In this document: one piece after another, positions 49,885 through 58,286 of the stretch
Position numbering within the stretch: the first letter of the stretch is position 1
How the letters are laid out: each line of letters begins with the position of its first letter
The notes under the pieces: model-generated
The model's database searches: none
The model's input: only the letters and a program-made list of their open reading frames with translations
Told to the model about the DNA's origin: nothing
Origin: RYN-133 sp963754285
GTDB taxonomy: Bacteria; Actinomycetota; Actinomycetes; Mycobacteriales; Jatrophihabitantaceae
Assembly (NCBI GenBank): GCA_963754285.1
Contig: CAVWFN010000006.1
Location: 558,001-622,000, forward strand
DNA: 64,000 nucleotides
Direction of reading: 5' to 3'
Translations under genes and position numbers: made by a program

Positions 49885-51288
49885 TCAACGTATGGGGGGC
49901 ACGACGAAGCGGACGGTCCGGCCGTCCGCTTCGGTGAGGGTGGCGCGGACGTGTTCGCCGATCGGCAGATGATCGCCGGTGCACCGCGCTCGCACCGCAG
50001 GGTCGTCGAGCATCACCGTTGCGGCGTGGTCGTCGGCGTCGATGACGAGCACGTCGAACGTCTCGCCGACGCGATCACGCAACAGCCACGCTTCGGTCGC
50101 ATCGACGACGGCCCGGTCGACGGTGTGTGCACGCTGATCGCTGCGCGCCATCAGGTCCGGCAGCTGCGGTAGCTGTTCGTCGACCCACGCCGGCACCGGC
50201 GTGCCCGCCGTGAGCGCTAGACACAGCTCGCTCGCGTATCTGTCGACGAGGCGACGCAACGGCGCGGTCACGTGTGCGTACGGCGCGCCGATACCGGCGT
50301 GACTGTGCACAGAAGGCACATCGCCGTCGAACTGCGTGTAGCCCGCGCCACGCAACAACGTCGTCGCGTGGTCGATCAACGCGACGTGATGCGGATTCGC
50401 GCGATCGAGTCCGGCAAGCACGTCACCGGCCGGCGCACCGTCCGGCCATGCGATGCCAAGCGCATGCGCGGCGCGAATCAGCGCGCGCACGGCACCTGGT
50501 TCGGGTGCGGGGAGCGTGCGCAAGATGCCGTGTCGATGGTCGAGCATGATGCGGGCGGCGCACATGCCGGTGAGTAGAGAGATCTCCGCGTTGTAGTCCT
50601 CGACTGCAAGTGGCTCACGAATCGCGAGTCGCCATCCGGCGCCGTCGTGCTCGACCTCTTGCGCGGGAAGATCGAGGTTGATGGCATGCCGTCGGCGCGC
50701 CAGAGCCTGTCGCCGTCGTCCGACGTCTCGAAGCAACCGCAATGCGTCAGGCAGGGTGCCGCGTTCGAGATCGCTCTGCACGCCGACGTAGTCGAGCTGC
50801 GCGCGGCTCCGAACACGCGCGCGGCGCACGTCGACGCCGCGCACCTCGCCGTCTGCATCGAGCCTGATACGCCAGAGCACGGCAGGACGGAGCTGGTCGG
50901 GCAACAGGCTTGCAGCACCCTCGCTCAGAACCGGCGGATGCAACGGAACGCGAAGGTCCGGGAAGTACAGCGTTTCGCCACGGCGACGCGCCTCGACGTC
51001 GAGCACGGAGTCGGGTCGAACGAACGCGGCCACGTCAGCGATCGCATAGCTGACCAGATAGCCGTCGCCCTGTGCGGCGATGTGCACGGCTTGGTCGAGG
51101 TCGCGACTTCCCGCTGGGTCGACCGTCACGAACGGGATGTCGGTGGCGTCCTCGTCGGGTAGTTCGACGTTGCGTGCGGCCTGCTCGGCCGCCGCCAGCA
51201 CCTCAGGCGCGAAATCGCCGGTGACCGCCAACTCCGTGCGTAACGCAGCGAAGTCGAGCGGTGCACCGGCGACTCGATGAGCAACCAT
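49885..51288 (-). CDS. RNB-domain exoribonuclease
   Basis: 467 residues, shorter than RNase II/R (about 650-800): mainly the RNB catalytic domain plus a small C-terminal beta part, without clear N-terminal cold-shock domains. The Asp cluster is in FVTVDPAGSRDLDQAVHI near residue 55, followed by YAIADVAAFV, and the RNB signature YAHVTAPLRRLVDRYASELC near residue 340. It degrades RNA 3' to 5'. Converges on panB with a 5-bp gap. Confidence 0.92.
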   Translation of the reverse strand: MVAHRVAGAPLDFAALRTELAVTGDFAPEVLAAAEQAARNVELPDEDATDIPFVTVDPAGSRDLDQAVHIAAQGDGYLVSYAIADVAAFVRPDSVLDVEARRRGETLYFPDLRVPLHPPVLSEGAASLLPDQLRPAVLWRIRLDADGEVRGVDVRRARVRSRAQLDYVGVQSDLERGTLPDALRLLRDVGRRRQALARRRHAINLDLPAQEVEHDGAGWRLAIREPLAVEDYNAEISLLTGMCAARIMLDHRHGILRTLPAPEPGAVRALIRAAHALGIAWPDGAPAGDVLAGLDRANPHHVALIDHATTLLRGAGYTQFDGDVPSVHSHAGIGAPYAHVTAPLRRLVDRYASELCLALTAGTPVPAWVDEQLPQLPDLMARSDQRAHTVDRAVVDATEAWLLRDRVGETFDVLVIDADDHAATVMLDDPAVRARCTGDHLPIGEHVRATLTEADGRTVRFVVPPIR

Positions 51289-51315
51289 CCGCAGACAGGG
51301 CGGACGGAATGTGAA

Positions 51316-51711
51316 TCAGCGCGAGCGCTTGGCAGCCGCCTTCTTGGCCGCCGTCTTACGAACTGCCTTCTTGGCCGCGGTCTTGCGCACGGCCTTCTTG
51401 GCAGCAGCCTTGCGAACGGTCTTCTTGGCCGCGGTCTTGCGCACGGCCTTCTTGGCAGCAGCCTTGCGAACAGTCTTCTTCGCGGCCGTGGTCTTCGCTG
51501 CCTTCTTCGCAGCAGCCTTGCGAACGGCCGTCTTCTTCGCGACGGTCTTCGCTGCCTTCTTCGCGGCAGTCTTGCGTACTGCGGTCTTGCGGGCGACGGT
51601 CTTCGCCGCCTTCTTCGCAGCAGTCTTACGGACTGCAGTCTTGCGGGCGGTGGTCTTCGCCGCCTTCTTCGCGGCGGTCTTGCGAGCCGCCTTCTTTGCG
51701 GGTGTCGTCAT
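51316..51711 (-). CDS. Lys/Ala-rich histone H1-like protein
   Basis: 131 residues built almost wholly of Lys, Ala, Arg, Thr and Val in degenerate repeats such as AAKKAVRKTAAKKTVRKA. It resembles the C-terminal tail of mycobacterial HupB but has no HU fold in front. A strong GAGGAGG lies about 6 bases before the ATG, arguing for real expression. Likely binds DNA or RNA nonspecifically in the nucleoid. The internal repeats of the gene (about 24-36 bp) are coding repeats. Confidence 0.85.
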   Translation of the reverse strand: MTTPAKKAARKTAAKKAAKTTARKTAVRKTAAKKAAKTVARKTAVRKTAAKKAAKTVAKKTAVRKAAAKKAAKTTAAKKTVRKAAAKKAVRKTAAKKTVRKAAAKKAVRKTAAKKAVRKTAAKKAAAKRSR

Positions 51712-51941
51712 TGCGTTGCCTCCTCGGCAGCAGTCAACGAATCCTCTTCGTTGCTACAAGTGGACGATGCATGTCGTGCAGCGTCAACGCGCCACGCCGA
51801 CCAGTCATATGAGCATCGTGACGCATATTTGCGATCACCGCATCATTGAATGACGAATCCGTTGCACAAACTTTTCGACTGCGCGAGTTGCGTCTCGACG
51901 TGCGCGCACACATCGCACTGTTGCCGCGACCAAGAATCGCC

Positions 51942-53072
51942 TTATATAGATGCAGATTCGTCGAAGATCGAACTCGCAATCGCGACTGCGCGATTCGCGC
52001 GAGGCAGTCCTGCGTACAACGCGCAATGCATCAACACTTCGACGATTTCGTTCTCACTCAGTCCGTTGCGACGCGCAGCGCGGATGTGCATCGCGAGTTC
52101 GTGCTCCGCACCGAGCGCGACGAGAGCACCGAGAGTTGCGATCGATCGTTCGCGTCGCGCGAGCTCTGTTCGCGACCACACATCGCCCCACGCGTAGCGA
52201 GTGATGAAGCTCTGGAACGGCTGCGTCAACGCAGTGGTCGCTTCGATCGCGCGATCGACATGCGCATCGCCGAGCACCTCACGGCGTGTCGTGTATCCGT
52301 CGGCGAGCGTTGCGCCGGCGCGCAGGTGATGCAACAACAACGCGGCGATGCGTGCAGGTTGTTCGTACGTCGCGACATGTGCTGCGTCGGCGAGTACTTC
52401 GAAGCGCGCACGCGGAATGCCGTCGGCGATAACGCGTAGCTGATCGGGTGGCGTGGCAGGGTCGTCTGCCGCGGCGACGACGAGCGTCGAGGATGCGATC
52501 CGGCCGAGATCAGGACGTAGATCCATCGTTCCGATCGCCTCGCAGCACTGTGCATAGCTCTCGGCGTCGATGCCCGTCACCATCGCGCGGAGTTCGTCGC
52601 GTAGCTCGGGGTTGCGCACGGCGAACGGCCGTGTCAGCCACCGGTCGACGATCGCGTCGGCGACCGCGGTCATCCCGTCGGCGCGAACTACCTGGGCGCG
52701 CTCAACGTACGGACTGCCCAGATGCGCCGACGTGCACAACAGTGCGAGCCGTCCCACCCGCTCGGGCCGATTGGCCGCGAGCCACATGCCGACCATCGCG
52801 CCGAGCGAGAGCCCGACCCAATCCACGCGCTGCACGTCCAGCGCGTCGAGAGTCGTCAACACGTCCTCGCTGAGGTCGGCAAGGCTCGCGCGCGCACCAC
52901 GCGGCGAGGCTGCCGATGCGCCGTGGCCACGATGGTCGAGGCGGATGACGTGGAACTGTTCGAGCAGTGGCGCCAGCATCGGGTTCCACATCGCGGCCGT
53001 GCTGCCGACCGATCCCAGCAACACGAGCGGTGGCGCATCGGGCGTGCCGTCTACCTCAGCGTGCAGTCTCAT
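51942..53072 (-). CDS. pcaL: fused 3-oxoadipate enol-lactonase / 4-carboxymuconolactone decarboxylase
   Basis: 376 residues, two enzymes in one chain. Residues 1-250: alpha/beta hydrolase (PcaD) with oxyanion loop VLLGSVGSTAAMW, nucleophile GLSLGAM near residue 98 and His in VLADAAHVATYEQPAR. Residues 255-376: CMD domain (PcaC) with RYAWGDVWSRTELARRERS and HCALYAGLPRANRA. It converts 4-carboxymuconolactone to 3-oxoadipate. The start overlaps the stop of pcaB by 4 bp. The 230-bp gap downstream to the H1-like gene holds nothing recognisable and is more A/T-rich. Confidence 0.94.
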   Translation of the reverse strand: MRLHAEVDGTPDAPPLVLLGSVGSTAAMWNPMLAPLLEQFHVIRLDHRGHGASAASPRGARASLADLSEDVLTTLDALDVQRVDWVGLSLGAMVGMWLAANRPERVGRLALLCTSAHLGSPYVERAQVVRADGMTAVADAIVDRWLTRPFAVRNPELRDELRAMVTGIDAESYAQCCEAIGTMDLRPDLGRIASSTLVVAAADDPATPPDQLRVIADGIPRARFEVLADAAHVATYEQPARIAALLLHHLRAGATLADGYTTRREVLGDAHVDRAIEATTALTQPFQSFITRYAWGDVWSRTELARRERSIATLGALVALGAEHELAMHIRAARRNGLSENEIVEVLMHCALYAGLPRANRAVAIASSIFDESASI

Positions 53073-54245
53073 CGCGAGGTTCTCCCCTCGAGGTAGCGGT
53101 CTACGAGATCAGCGGCATGGCCGGTGTCGCTGCTCTCGATCAGGTCGGCGAGTTCGGCCACATGACGCGCCATGGTGGCGGTGTCGACGTCGATGTCGAG
53201 CGCGGTGCGTAACCGCGCAGCGGCCCCGCCGGTGAATCGCAGCAGTGCTATCAGCGCCGGCCATTCCGCGTGCCAACTTCCCGCTCCGCGCTGCAACTCG
53301 GGTGCAGTGCTCATGAGGGTGGCTACCAACCCCGGCGCCTGGGCAGCGGCGGCGCGCGCTGTCACGGCCGCGATCGAGTTTCTCTTGTGCGGCATCGCCG
53401 ACGAACCGCCGGGCGTGCGTTCACGTATCTCGGCGACGTCGGATTGCCCGAGCAGGACAAGGTCGGTCGCGACCTTGGCGACTGCGGCCGCGGCGGTTCC
53501 GAGCGCACCGCCGAGATCGGTGACGATCGTGCGGTCGGTGTGCCACACACCGCGCGGGTTGACCAGATCGCATTCGTCGGCGAAGGCCTCGAGCACGGCA
53601 AACCCGTGCGGATGCAGTGCGGCGAGCGTTCCGGCGGCGCCGCCGAGTTGTGCCGGGAGCGCGGCACGAACCTCGACCAGGCGCACGCTCGCGGTGTCGA
53701 GCGCGGCACCCCAACCGGCGGCAACGGCACCGAAGGTCGTTGGTACGGCCCACTGCAGCAGAGTGCGTCCCGGCATGGGGGCGTCGCGGTGTTCGCGCGC
53801 GAACCGCGCACACGATCGCGCAGCATCGTCGACCGTTGCGATGACGACCCCGAGAGCTTGCTTCGCGACGAGCATGAGGGCGGTGTCGACGATGTCCTGG
53901 CTGGTGGCTCCGAGATGCACCGCCGCAGCTGCCTCAGCACCCGCGCGCTTCTCCACGCGGGCATCGCAGCTCGGCGACCAGTGGAATCACCGGATTGCCG
54001 TCGTGTGCTGCGCGCCGAGCGAGTTCGGAGCTGTCGAGGCGACGTACGTCATCACACGCTGCGCCGATCTCGAGTGCGGTGGGAAGCGCCACGATTCCGA
54101 CCTGTGCACAGGCACGCGCCAGCGCGGTCTCGGCGGTGCACAGCGCGTCGACTACAGCCGCGTCATCGGTTGCGGCTACGACCGACGTTGTCCCGAAGAT
54201 CCCGTCGAACAGCTCACTAGTCACAACGCCACACTCGCCGACCAT
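53069..54245 (-). CDS. pcaB: 3-carboxy-cis,cis-muconate cycloisomerase (one frameshift)
   Basis: Fumarase/aspartase-superfamily enzyme closing 3-carboxymuconate to 4-carboxymuconolactone. N-terminal part LFDGIFGTTSVVAATDDAAV, then after an extra T near 53960 the frame continues with AAAAVHLGATSQDIVDTALM, and the superfamily signature GGSSAMPHKRNSIAAV near residue 285. About 391 residues after repair. It precedes pcaL with coding overlap, about 23 kb from the pobA-pcaHG locus. Confidence 0.92.
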
Positions 54246-54320
54246 CGTGGCCCCGCGAAGCGTCGGCCAGCGTTTACTCCGGTTGTCACATGGTGAGCGT
54301 CCCAGACGATCGATGATTGA

Positions 54321-54797
54321 TCAGCCGGCGGCCGCCTTCGCGAAGTCGCTCAGATCCCAGCCCGAGTCGACTGCGGCGCGCATCGCCTCCCAACCGTTGC
54401 CGTGGCGGTCGAGGTGACGGTGGGTCAGTTCGACGTGCGTGTGCCCGGCGTCGATCGCGGTGAACCGCACTTCGATCTCGCTGGCCTTCGCAGGGTCGGT
54501 CTCGATCTGCCACTGCAGCGTGATGTCCCAACTGAAACGCACAAGAGTCGGCGGCTCGTAGGCGAGCACCCGCGACCACCGGCACTCGGCGCCGTCGACA
54601 CCGATGTCGACGATGTTGCCGCCTACGTGCGGCTCGAACACCATCCGCTCGACCTCGAACAAGTGGTGCTCGGGGTTCCACCACGTCCCGATGCCATCGG
54701 TGAACACGCGGAAGGCGTGCTCGATCGGAGCGTCCACGTCGATCGCGCGCGCGACGGACGTCGACTCGGTCGGTGCGCTCGGTTGCGGATCGGTCAT
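54321..54797 (-). CDS. SRPBCC / AHSA1-like domain protein
   Basis: 158 residues of the START/Bet v1-like fold: ARAIDVDAPIEHAFRVFTDG at the front, GIGTWWNPEHHLF, CRWSRVLAYEPPTLVRFSW and TAIDAGHTHVELTHRHLDRHG. Such proteins bind small hydrophobic ligands. ATG overlaps the stop of the ArsR gene upstream (ATGA), the common ArsR-AHSA1 pair whose ligand is usually unknown. Confidence 0.9.
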   Translation of the reverse strand: MTDPQPSAPTESTSVARAIDVDAPIEHAFRVFTDGIGTWWNPEHHLFEVERMVFEPHVGGNIVDIGVDGAECRWSRVLAYEPPTLVRFSWDITLQWQIETDPAKASEIEVRFTAIDAGHTHVELTHRHLDRHGNGWEAMRAAVDSGWDLSDFAKAAAG

Positions 54798-55117
54798 CGG
54801 TTCTCCTCGGGTGAGTGGGACGAGCTGGCGGCCTCGGCGAACGCGTCCAGTGAGCGGCGCCAGAACTGGTCGAAGTAGTCGCGGATGGCGGCAAGGCCGG
54901 CCGGGTCGACCGAGTACACGCGCCGCGTGCCAGCTGCGCGATCGCTCACCAGCCCCGCCTCCTTGAGCACCTTGAGGTGCTGCGACACCGCCGGCCGGCT
55001 GACCGGCAACTGCTCAGCGAGCACGCCGACCGGGCTCGGTGTCCGGACGAGGTGCTCGAAGATGCTGCGTCGCGTCGGGTCCGCGAGGGCCGTGAGCACT
55101 GCTGTATGGTTAGCCAT
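54794..55117 (-). CDS. ArsR-family transcriptional regulator
   Basis: 107-residue winged-helix repressor: MANHTAVLTALADPTRRSIF, recognition helix LPVSRPAVSQHLKVLKEAGL, wing RRVYSVDP. No Cys residues, so it does not sense metals by the classic ArsR/SmtB sites. It lies under a palindromic operator at 55119-55131 and is coupled to the SRPBCC gene. Confidence 0.92.
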   Translation of the reverse strand: MANHTAVLTALADPTRRSIFEHLVRTPSPVGVLAEQLPVSRPAVSQHLKVLKEAGLVSDRAAGTRRVYSVDPAGLAAIRDYFDQFWRRSLDAFAEAASSSHSPEENR

Positions 55118-55118
55118 T

Positions 55119-55141
55119 ACTTACGGTAAGTTACTACTTAC
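55119..55141. promoter_or_regulatory. ArsR operator (palindrome plus extra half-site)
   Basis: A perfect 13-bp palindrome ACTTAC-G-GTAAGT (55119-55131) begins 2 bp upstream of the arsR ATG, with a further half-site ACTTAC at 55136-55141. Placement against the start codon is typical of autorepression. Confidence 0.7.
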
Positions 55142-55169
55142 AGATGGCGTCGTCAATCGGCCGGCCCGC

Positions 55170-55209
55170 TTGACAGGGTGGCCGCAGTTATCTAATGCTC
55201 TAGATAACT
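55170..55209 (+). promoter_or_regulatory. promoter and operator of the GntR-ABC operon
   Basis: TTGACA (55170-55175), a 17-bp spacer and TAATGC (55193-55198). The -10 is covered by a perfect inverted repeat AGTTATCTA-N6-TAGATAACT (55186-55209), the kind of site bound by YtrA-type GntR repressors. The GntR start follows at 55222. Confidence 0.75.
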
Positions 55210-55221
55210 AGAGAGGTCGCC

Positions 55222-55614
55222 ATGCTGGTCTTTCGCTTGACTGCCAAGTCCAACGTCCCGCCGTACGTGCAACTCGCCGAGCAGGTGCGGCAGGCCCTGA
55301 TGACCGGCGTGCTGCGCGAAGGCGATCGCCTGCCCACCGTCAAAGAAGTGGTCGGTTCGCTCGCGATCAACGCGAACACCGTGCTCAAGGCCTACCGCGA
55401 ACTCGAACGGGAAGGTCTGGTCGAGGGGCGGCAAGGGATTGGGACGTTCGTGCTGCGCCGGCCGGACGGACCACCGCCAGGCACGCACGCACTGCTGCAA
55501 CGCGGGCTGGCCACGTGGGTCGGCAAGGCCCGCGGCGCCGGCATGCGCGATGCCGACATCGAGAGCATGGTCCGCGCGACGCTGGCCGTGACGCAGCACG
55601 AGGCGACGGCATGA
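55222..55614 (+). CDS. GntR-family regulator, YtrA subfamily
   Basis: 130 residues. Winged helix at residues 10-75 (QLAEQVRQALMTGVLREGDR and AINANTVLKAYRELEREGLV), then only a short C-terminal helical part, as in YtrA regulators that control adjacent ABC transporters. GAGAGG lies before the ATG. Its stop overlaps the ABC ATPase start (ATGA at 55611-55614). It probably represses its own operon through the inverted repeat over the promoter. Confidence 0.93.
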   Translation: MLVFRLTAKSNVPPYVQLAEQVRQALMTGVLREGDRLPTVKEVVGSLAINANTVLKAYRELEREGLVEGRQGIGTFVLRRPDGPPPGTHALLQRGLATWVGKARGAGMRDADIESMVRATLAVTQHEATA

Positions 55615-56495
55615 GCGCCGCCGTCGTGACTGACGGCCTCGGCCGGCGGTTCGGCAGGAAATGGGCTGTCGAGGAATGCTCGTTCGAGATCCCCGAGGGC
55701 CGCATCTGCGGTCTGGTCGGCGCGAACGGCGCGGGCAAGACGACGCTGCTGCGCATGCTCGCCGGGCTGAGTCGCCCGACCGCCGGATGCGCCGAAGTCG
55801 CGCAGCACACTCCCGGCGACACCGTCGACTTCCTGAGCGACGTCGGGTTCCTCGCCCAAGAGGTGCCGCTGTATCGCCGCTGGACGGTCGAGGATCACCT
55901 TCGTCTCGGCGCAGCGATGAATCCACGCTGGTGCGACGACGCGGCACGTGACCGTCTTGCGGCGCTGCGCATTCCGCTCGACCAGAAGGTAGGCACGCTC
56001 TCGGGCGGGCAACGTGCGCAGGTCGCGCTCGGCTTGTGTCTGGCGAAGCGGCCGAGGGTCTTGCTTCTGGACGAACCCGTCGCTGCCCTCGATCCGCTCG
56101 CGCGGCGCGACTTCCTCTCGACGTTGACCAGCGCCGTCGCAGACGGCGACCTGACTGTGCTGCTGTCGAGCCATCTCGTCACCGACCTCGAGCGGGTGTG
56201 TGACCACCTGGTGGTGCTCGCCGCGTCGCGAACGCTCTTGGCCGCCGAGGTCGACGAGGTGCTGGCGACACATCGCGTGCTCAGCGGCGCGCGGCGCGAC
56301 ACGTCCGCGATCGAACGTGAGCACACCGTGCTCAGACGGGAGACGACGCCTCGACAGGTGACGCTGTGGACGAGATTGTCGGGCCCGGTGCACGATCCGG
56401 CGTGGCAGGTCGACGAACTGAGTCTCGAAGACATCGTGCTCGCCTACTTGGGCGCCGACGCGCGCGCGCCTGAACTGCAGGCGGTGGCGTCATGA
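55611..56495 (+). CDS. ABC transporter ATP-binding protein
   Basis: 294 residues. Walker A GLVGANGAGKTTLLRML, signature TLSGGQRAQVALGL, Walker B RVLLLDEPVAALDP and switch LTVLLSSHLVTDLERV. ATG at 55611 is fixed by the ATGA overlap with gntR. Partner of the permease downstream, also by ATGA overlap. Such exporters regulated by YtrA proteins often respond to cell-envelope stress; substrate unknown. Confidence 0.93.
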   Translation: MSAAVVTDGLGRRFGRKWAVEECSFEIPEGRICGLVGANGAGKTTLLRMLAGLSRPTAGCAEVAQHTPGDTVDFLSDVGFLAQEVPLYRRWTVEDHLRLGAAMNPRWCDDAARDRLAALRIPLDQKVGTLSGGQRAQVALGLCLAKRPRVLLLDEPVAALDPLARRDFLSTLTSAVADGDLTVLLSSHLVTDLERVCDHLVVLAASRTLLAAEVDEVLATHRVLSGARRDTSAIEREHTVLRRETTPRQVTLWTRLSGPVHDPAWQVDELSLEDIVLAYLGADARAPELQAVAS

Positions 56496-57421
56496 CTTGG
56501 CTGTTATGGCGCCAGCACCGACTGCAGGGCACCGTCACGACCGGCTTGCTCGCCGTGTTCGCGATCTTGCTCACGATCACCGGGATCACGATGGCGCACG
56601 ACTATCACGATGCGCTCGTGGGTTGCGCGCGGCCGGGCTTCAACTGCGACGACATCAAACTGTTCCAGGGCGATGGCGCGATCATCGACACCGTCAACGC
56701 GACGGTGCTGGTCCCGGCGATCATCGGGATGTTCTGGGGAGCCACTCTCGTCGGCCGCGAGTACGACACCGGCACCAACCTGCTCGCGTGGACGCAATCG
56801 GTCACTCGCAGCCATTGGCTGCGCGCGAAGATCACGACGTTGGTCACGTCGTCGCTGCTCGTCGGCACCGCGTTGAGCGTGATGGTGACCTGGTGGTCGC
56901 GCACGATGAACACCTACCAGGGCGACACCCGCTTCGATCCGCTGCAATTCGACCTGCAGGGTCTGTCACCGATCGCCTACACGCTGTTCGGCGCTGCGCT
57001 CGGCCTGCTCGCGGGTGCGGCCTGGCGACGGACGTTGCCGGCGATCGCCACGACCATCGCTGGGTACTTCGCCGCACGGTTTGCCGTCGAACTGTGGCTT
57101 CGTCCGCACTACGAAGCGCCGATCACGACCTCCGGACACAACGGGACGACGCCGCAGGGCGCGTGGTCGCTGCACACCGACCTGCTCTACAACGGCGTCG
57201 CAACCAGTGGGCCGATCCGGCTGCCTCAGGCCTGCGTGTCGTCGCAGACCCGAGCGAATCTGACCGAGTGCATGACCCACCACGGGTTCCGCTTCACCAG
57301 CACGTATCAGCCTGCTGATCGGTACTGGACCTTCCAGTGGATCGAGGCGGGAATCTTCGTTGCGCTCGCGGCGGTGCTCGTCGGTGCGGCTGTCGTGATC
57401 GTCAGGCGTCGCGACGCCTGA
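56492..57421 (+). CDS. ABC transporter permease subunit
   Basis: 309 residues, about six hydrophobic segments: TTGLLAVFAILLTITGITM first, a helix VLVPAIIGMFWGATLVGREY, then SPIAYTLFGAALGLLAGAAW and a last FVALAAVLVGAAVVIVRRRD. Extracellular loops are moderate. Pairs with the ATPase encoded just upstream. Converges on folP2 with a 4-bp gap. Confidence 0.88.
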   Translation: MTWLLWRQHRLQGTVTTGLLAVFAILLTITGITMAHDYHDALVGCARPGFNCDDIKLFQGDGAIIDTVNATVLVPAIIGMFWGATLVGREYDTGTNLLAWTQSVTRSHWLRAKITTLVTSSLLVGTALSVMVTWWSRTMNTYQGDTRFDPLQFDLQGLSPIAYTLFGAALGLLAGAAWRRTLPAIATTIAGYFAARFAVELWLRPHYEAPITTSGHNGTTPQGAWSLHTDLLYNGVATSGPIRLPQACVSSQTRANLTECMTHHGFRFTSTYQPADRYWTFQWIEAGIFVALAAVLVGAAVVIVRRRDA

Positions 57422-57425
57422 CCGG

Positions 57426-58286
57426 TCAAGCCAGGCCGCGGACTGTGCGCGCCGGTGGAAGCGTGCCGCGGATGGACGCGACCATGTCCAGCGTCTGCCT
57501 CGTCTCGGCGACGTTGTGCGCGCGGAACACACGAGCTCCGAGCCACGCCGACACCGACGTCGTCGCGAGCGTTCCGAGCAGCCGCTCCCCCAACGGACGA
57601 TCGAGCGCTTCGCCGACGAAGTCCTTGTTCGACAGCGACACCAGCACCGGCCAGCCCGTCGCGACCATCTCCGGCAGACGCCGGGTGACCTCCAGCGAAT
57701 GCCGTGTGTTCTTGCCGAAGTCGTGCCCAGGGTCGATGAGCACAGATTCGCGCGAGACTCCGAGCGAGACCGCCCGCTCGGCGAGTGCGACCGTGCGGTC
57801 GAGCACGTCGGCCATCACGTCGTCGTACTCGATCCGGTGCGGACGGGTGCGCGGCTCGACGCCACCCGCGTGTGTGCACACGAGCGCTGCGTTGTGGGCC
57901 GCGGCGACCGCGGCGAGATCGGGGTCCCAGCCGCCCCAGGCGTCGTTGATGACGTCGGCTCCTGCGCCGCAGGCAGCGTCGCCGACCTCGGCACGCCAGG
58001 TGTCGACGCTGATCACGACGGACGGGAACTCGGCGCGCACTGCAGCGACGAATGACACCGTGCGCTCGATCTCTTCGCTTGCGGTCACCTCGGTGCCGGG
58101 CGCGGCCTTCACACCGCCGATGTCGACGATCTCGGCACCATCGGCGACCACCGACCGCACGCGATCGAGGGCGACGTCGAACTCGAACGTTGCCCCGCGG
58201 TCGTAGAACGAATCAGGCGTGCGGTTGACGATCGCCATGATCAGTAACGCATCGTCGTCGAAGGATCGGCTACCCAGCTTCAACAT
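57426..58286 (-). CDS. folP2: dihydropteroate synthase homologue FolP2-like
   Basis: 286 residues: IMAIVNRTPDSFYDRGATFE (pterin loop), AEIVDIGGVKAAPG, VVISVDTWRAEVGDAA, ADVINDAWGGWDPDL and SVLIDPGHDFGKNTRHSLE. Called FolP2 because it sits with gpgS as in Rv1207-Rv1208; that M. tuberculosis homologue is reported to lack normal DHPS function, so a different role is possible here. In the first loop the residues differ from canonical FolP (VNRTPDSF rather than VNVTPDSF). Start 58286 overlaps the end of gpgS. Confidence 0.88.
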   Translation of the reverse strand: MLKLGSRSFDDDALLIMAIVNRTPDSFYDRGATFEFDVALDRVRSVVADGAEIVDIGGVKAAPGTEVTASEEIERTVSFVAAVRAEFPSVVISVDTWRAEVGDAACGAGADVINDAWGGWDPDLAAVAAAHNAALVCTHAGGVEPRTRPHRIEYDDVMADVLDRTVALAERAVSLGVSRESVLIDPGHDFGKNTRHSLEVTRRLPEMVATGWPVLVSLSNKDFVGEALDRPLGERLLGTLATTSVSAWLGARVFRAHNVAETRQTLDMVASIRGTLPPARTVRGLA

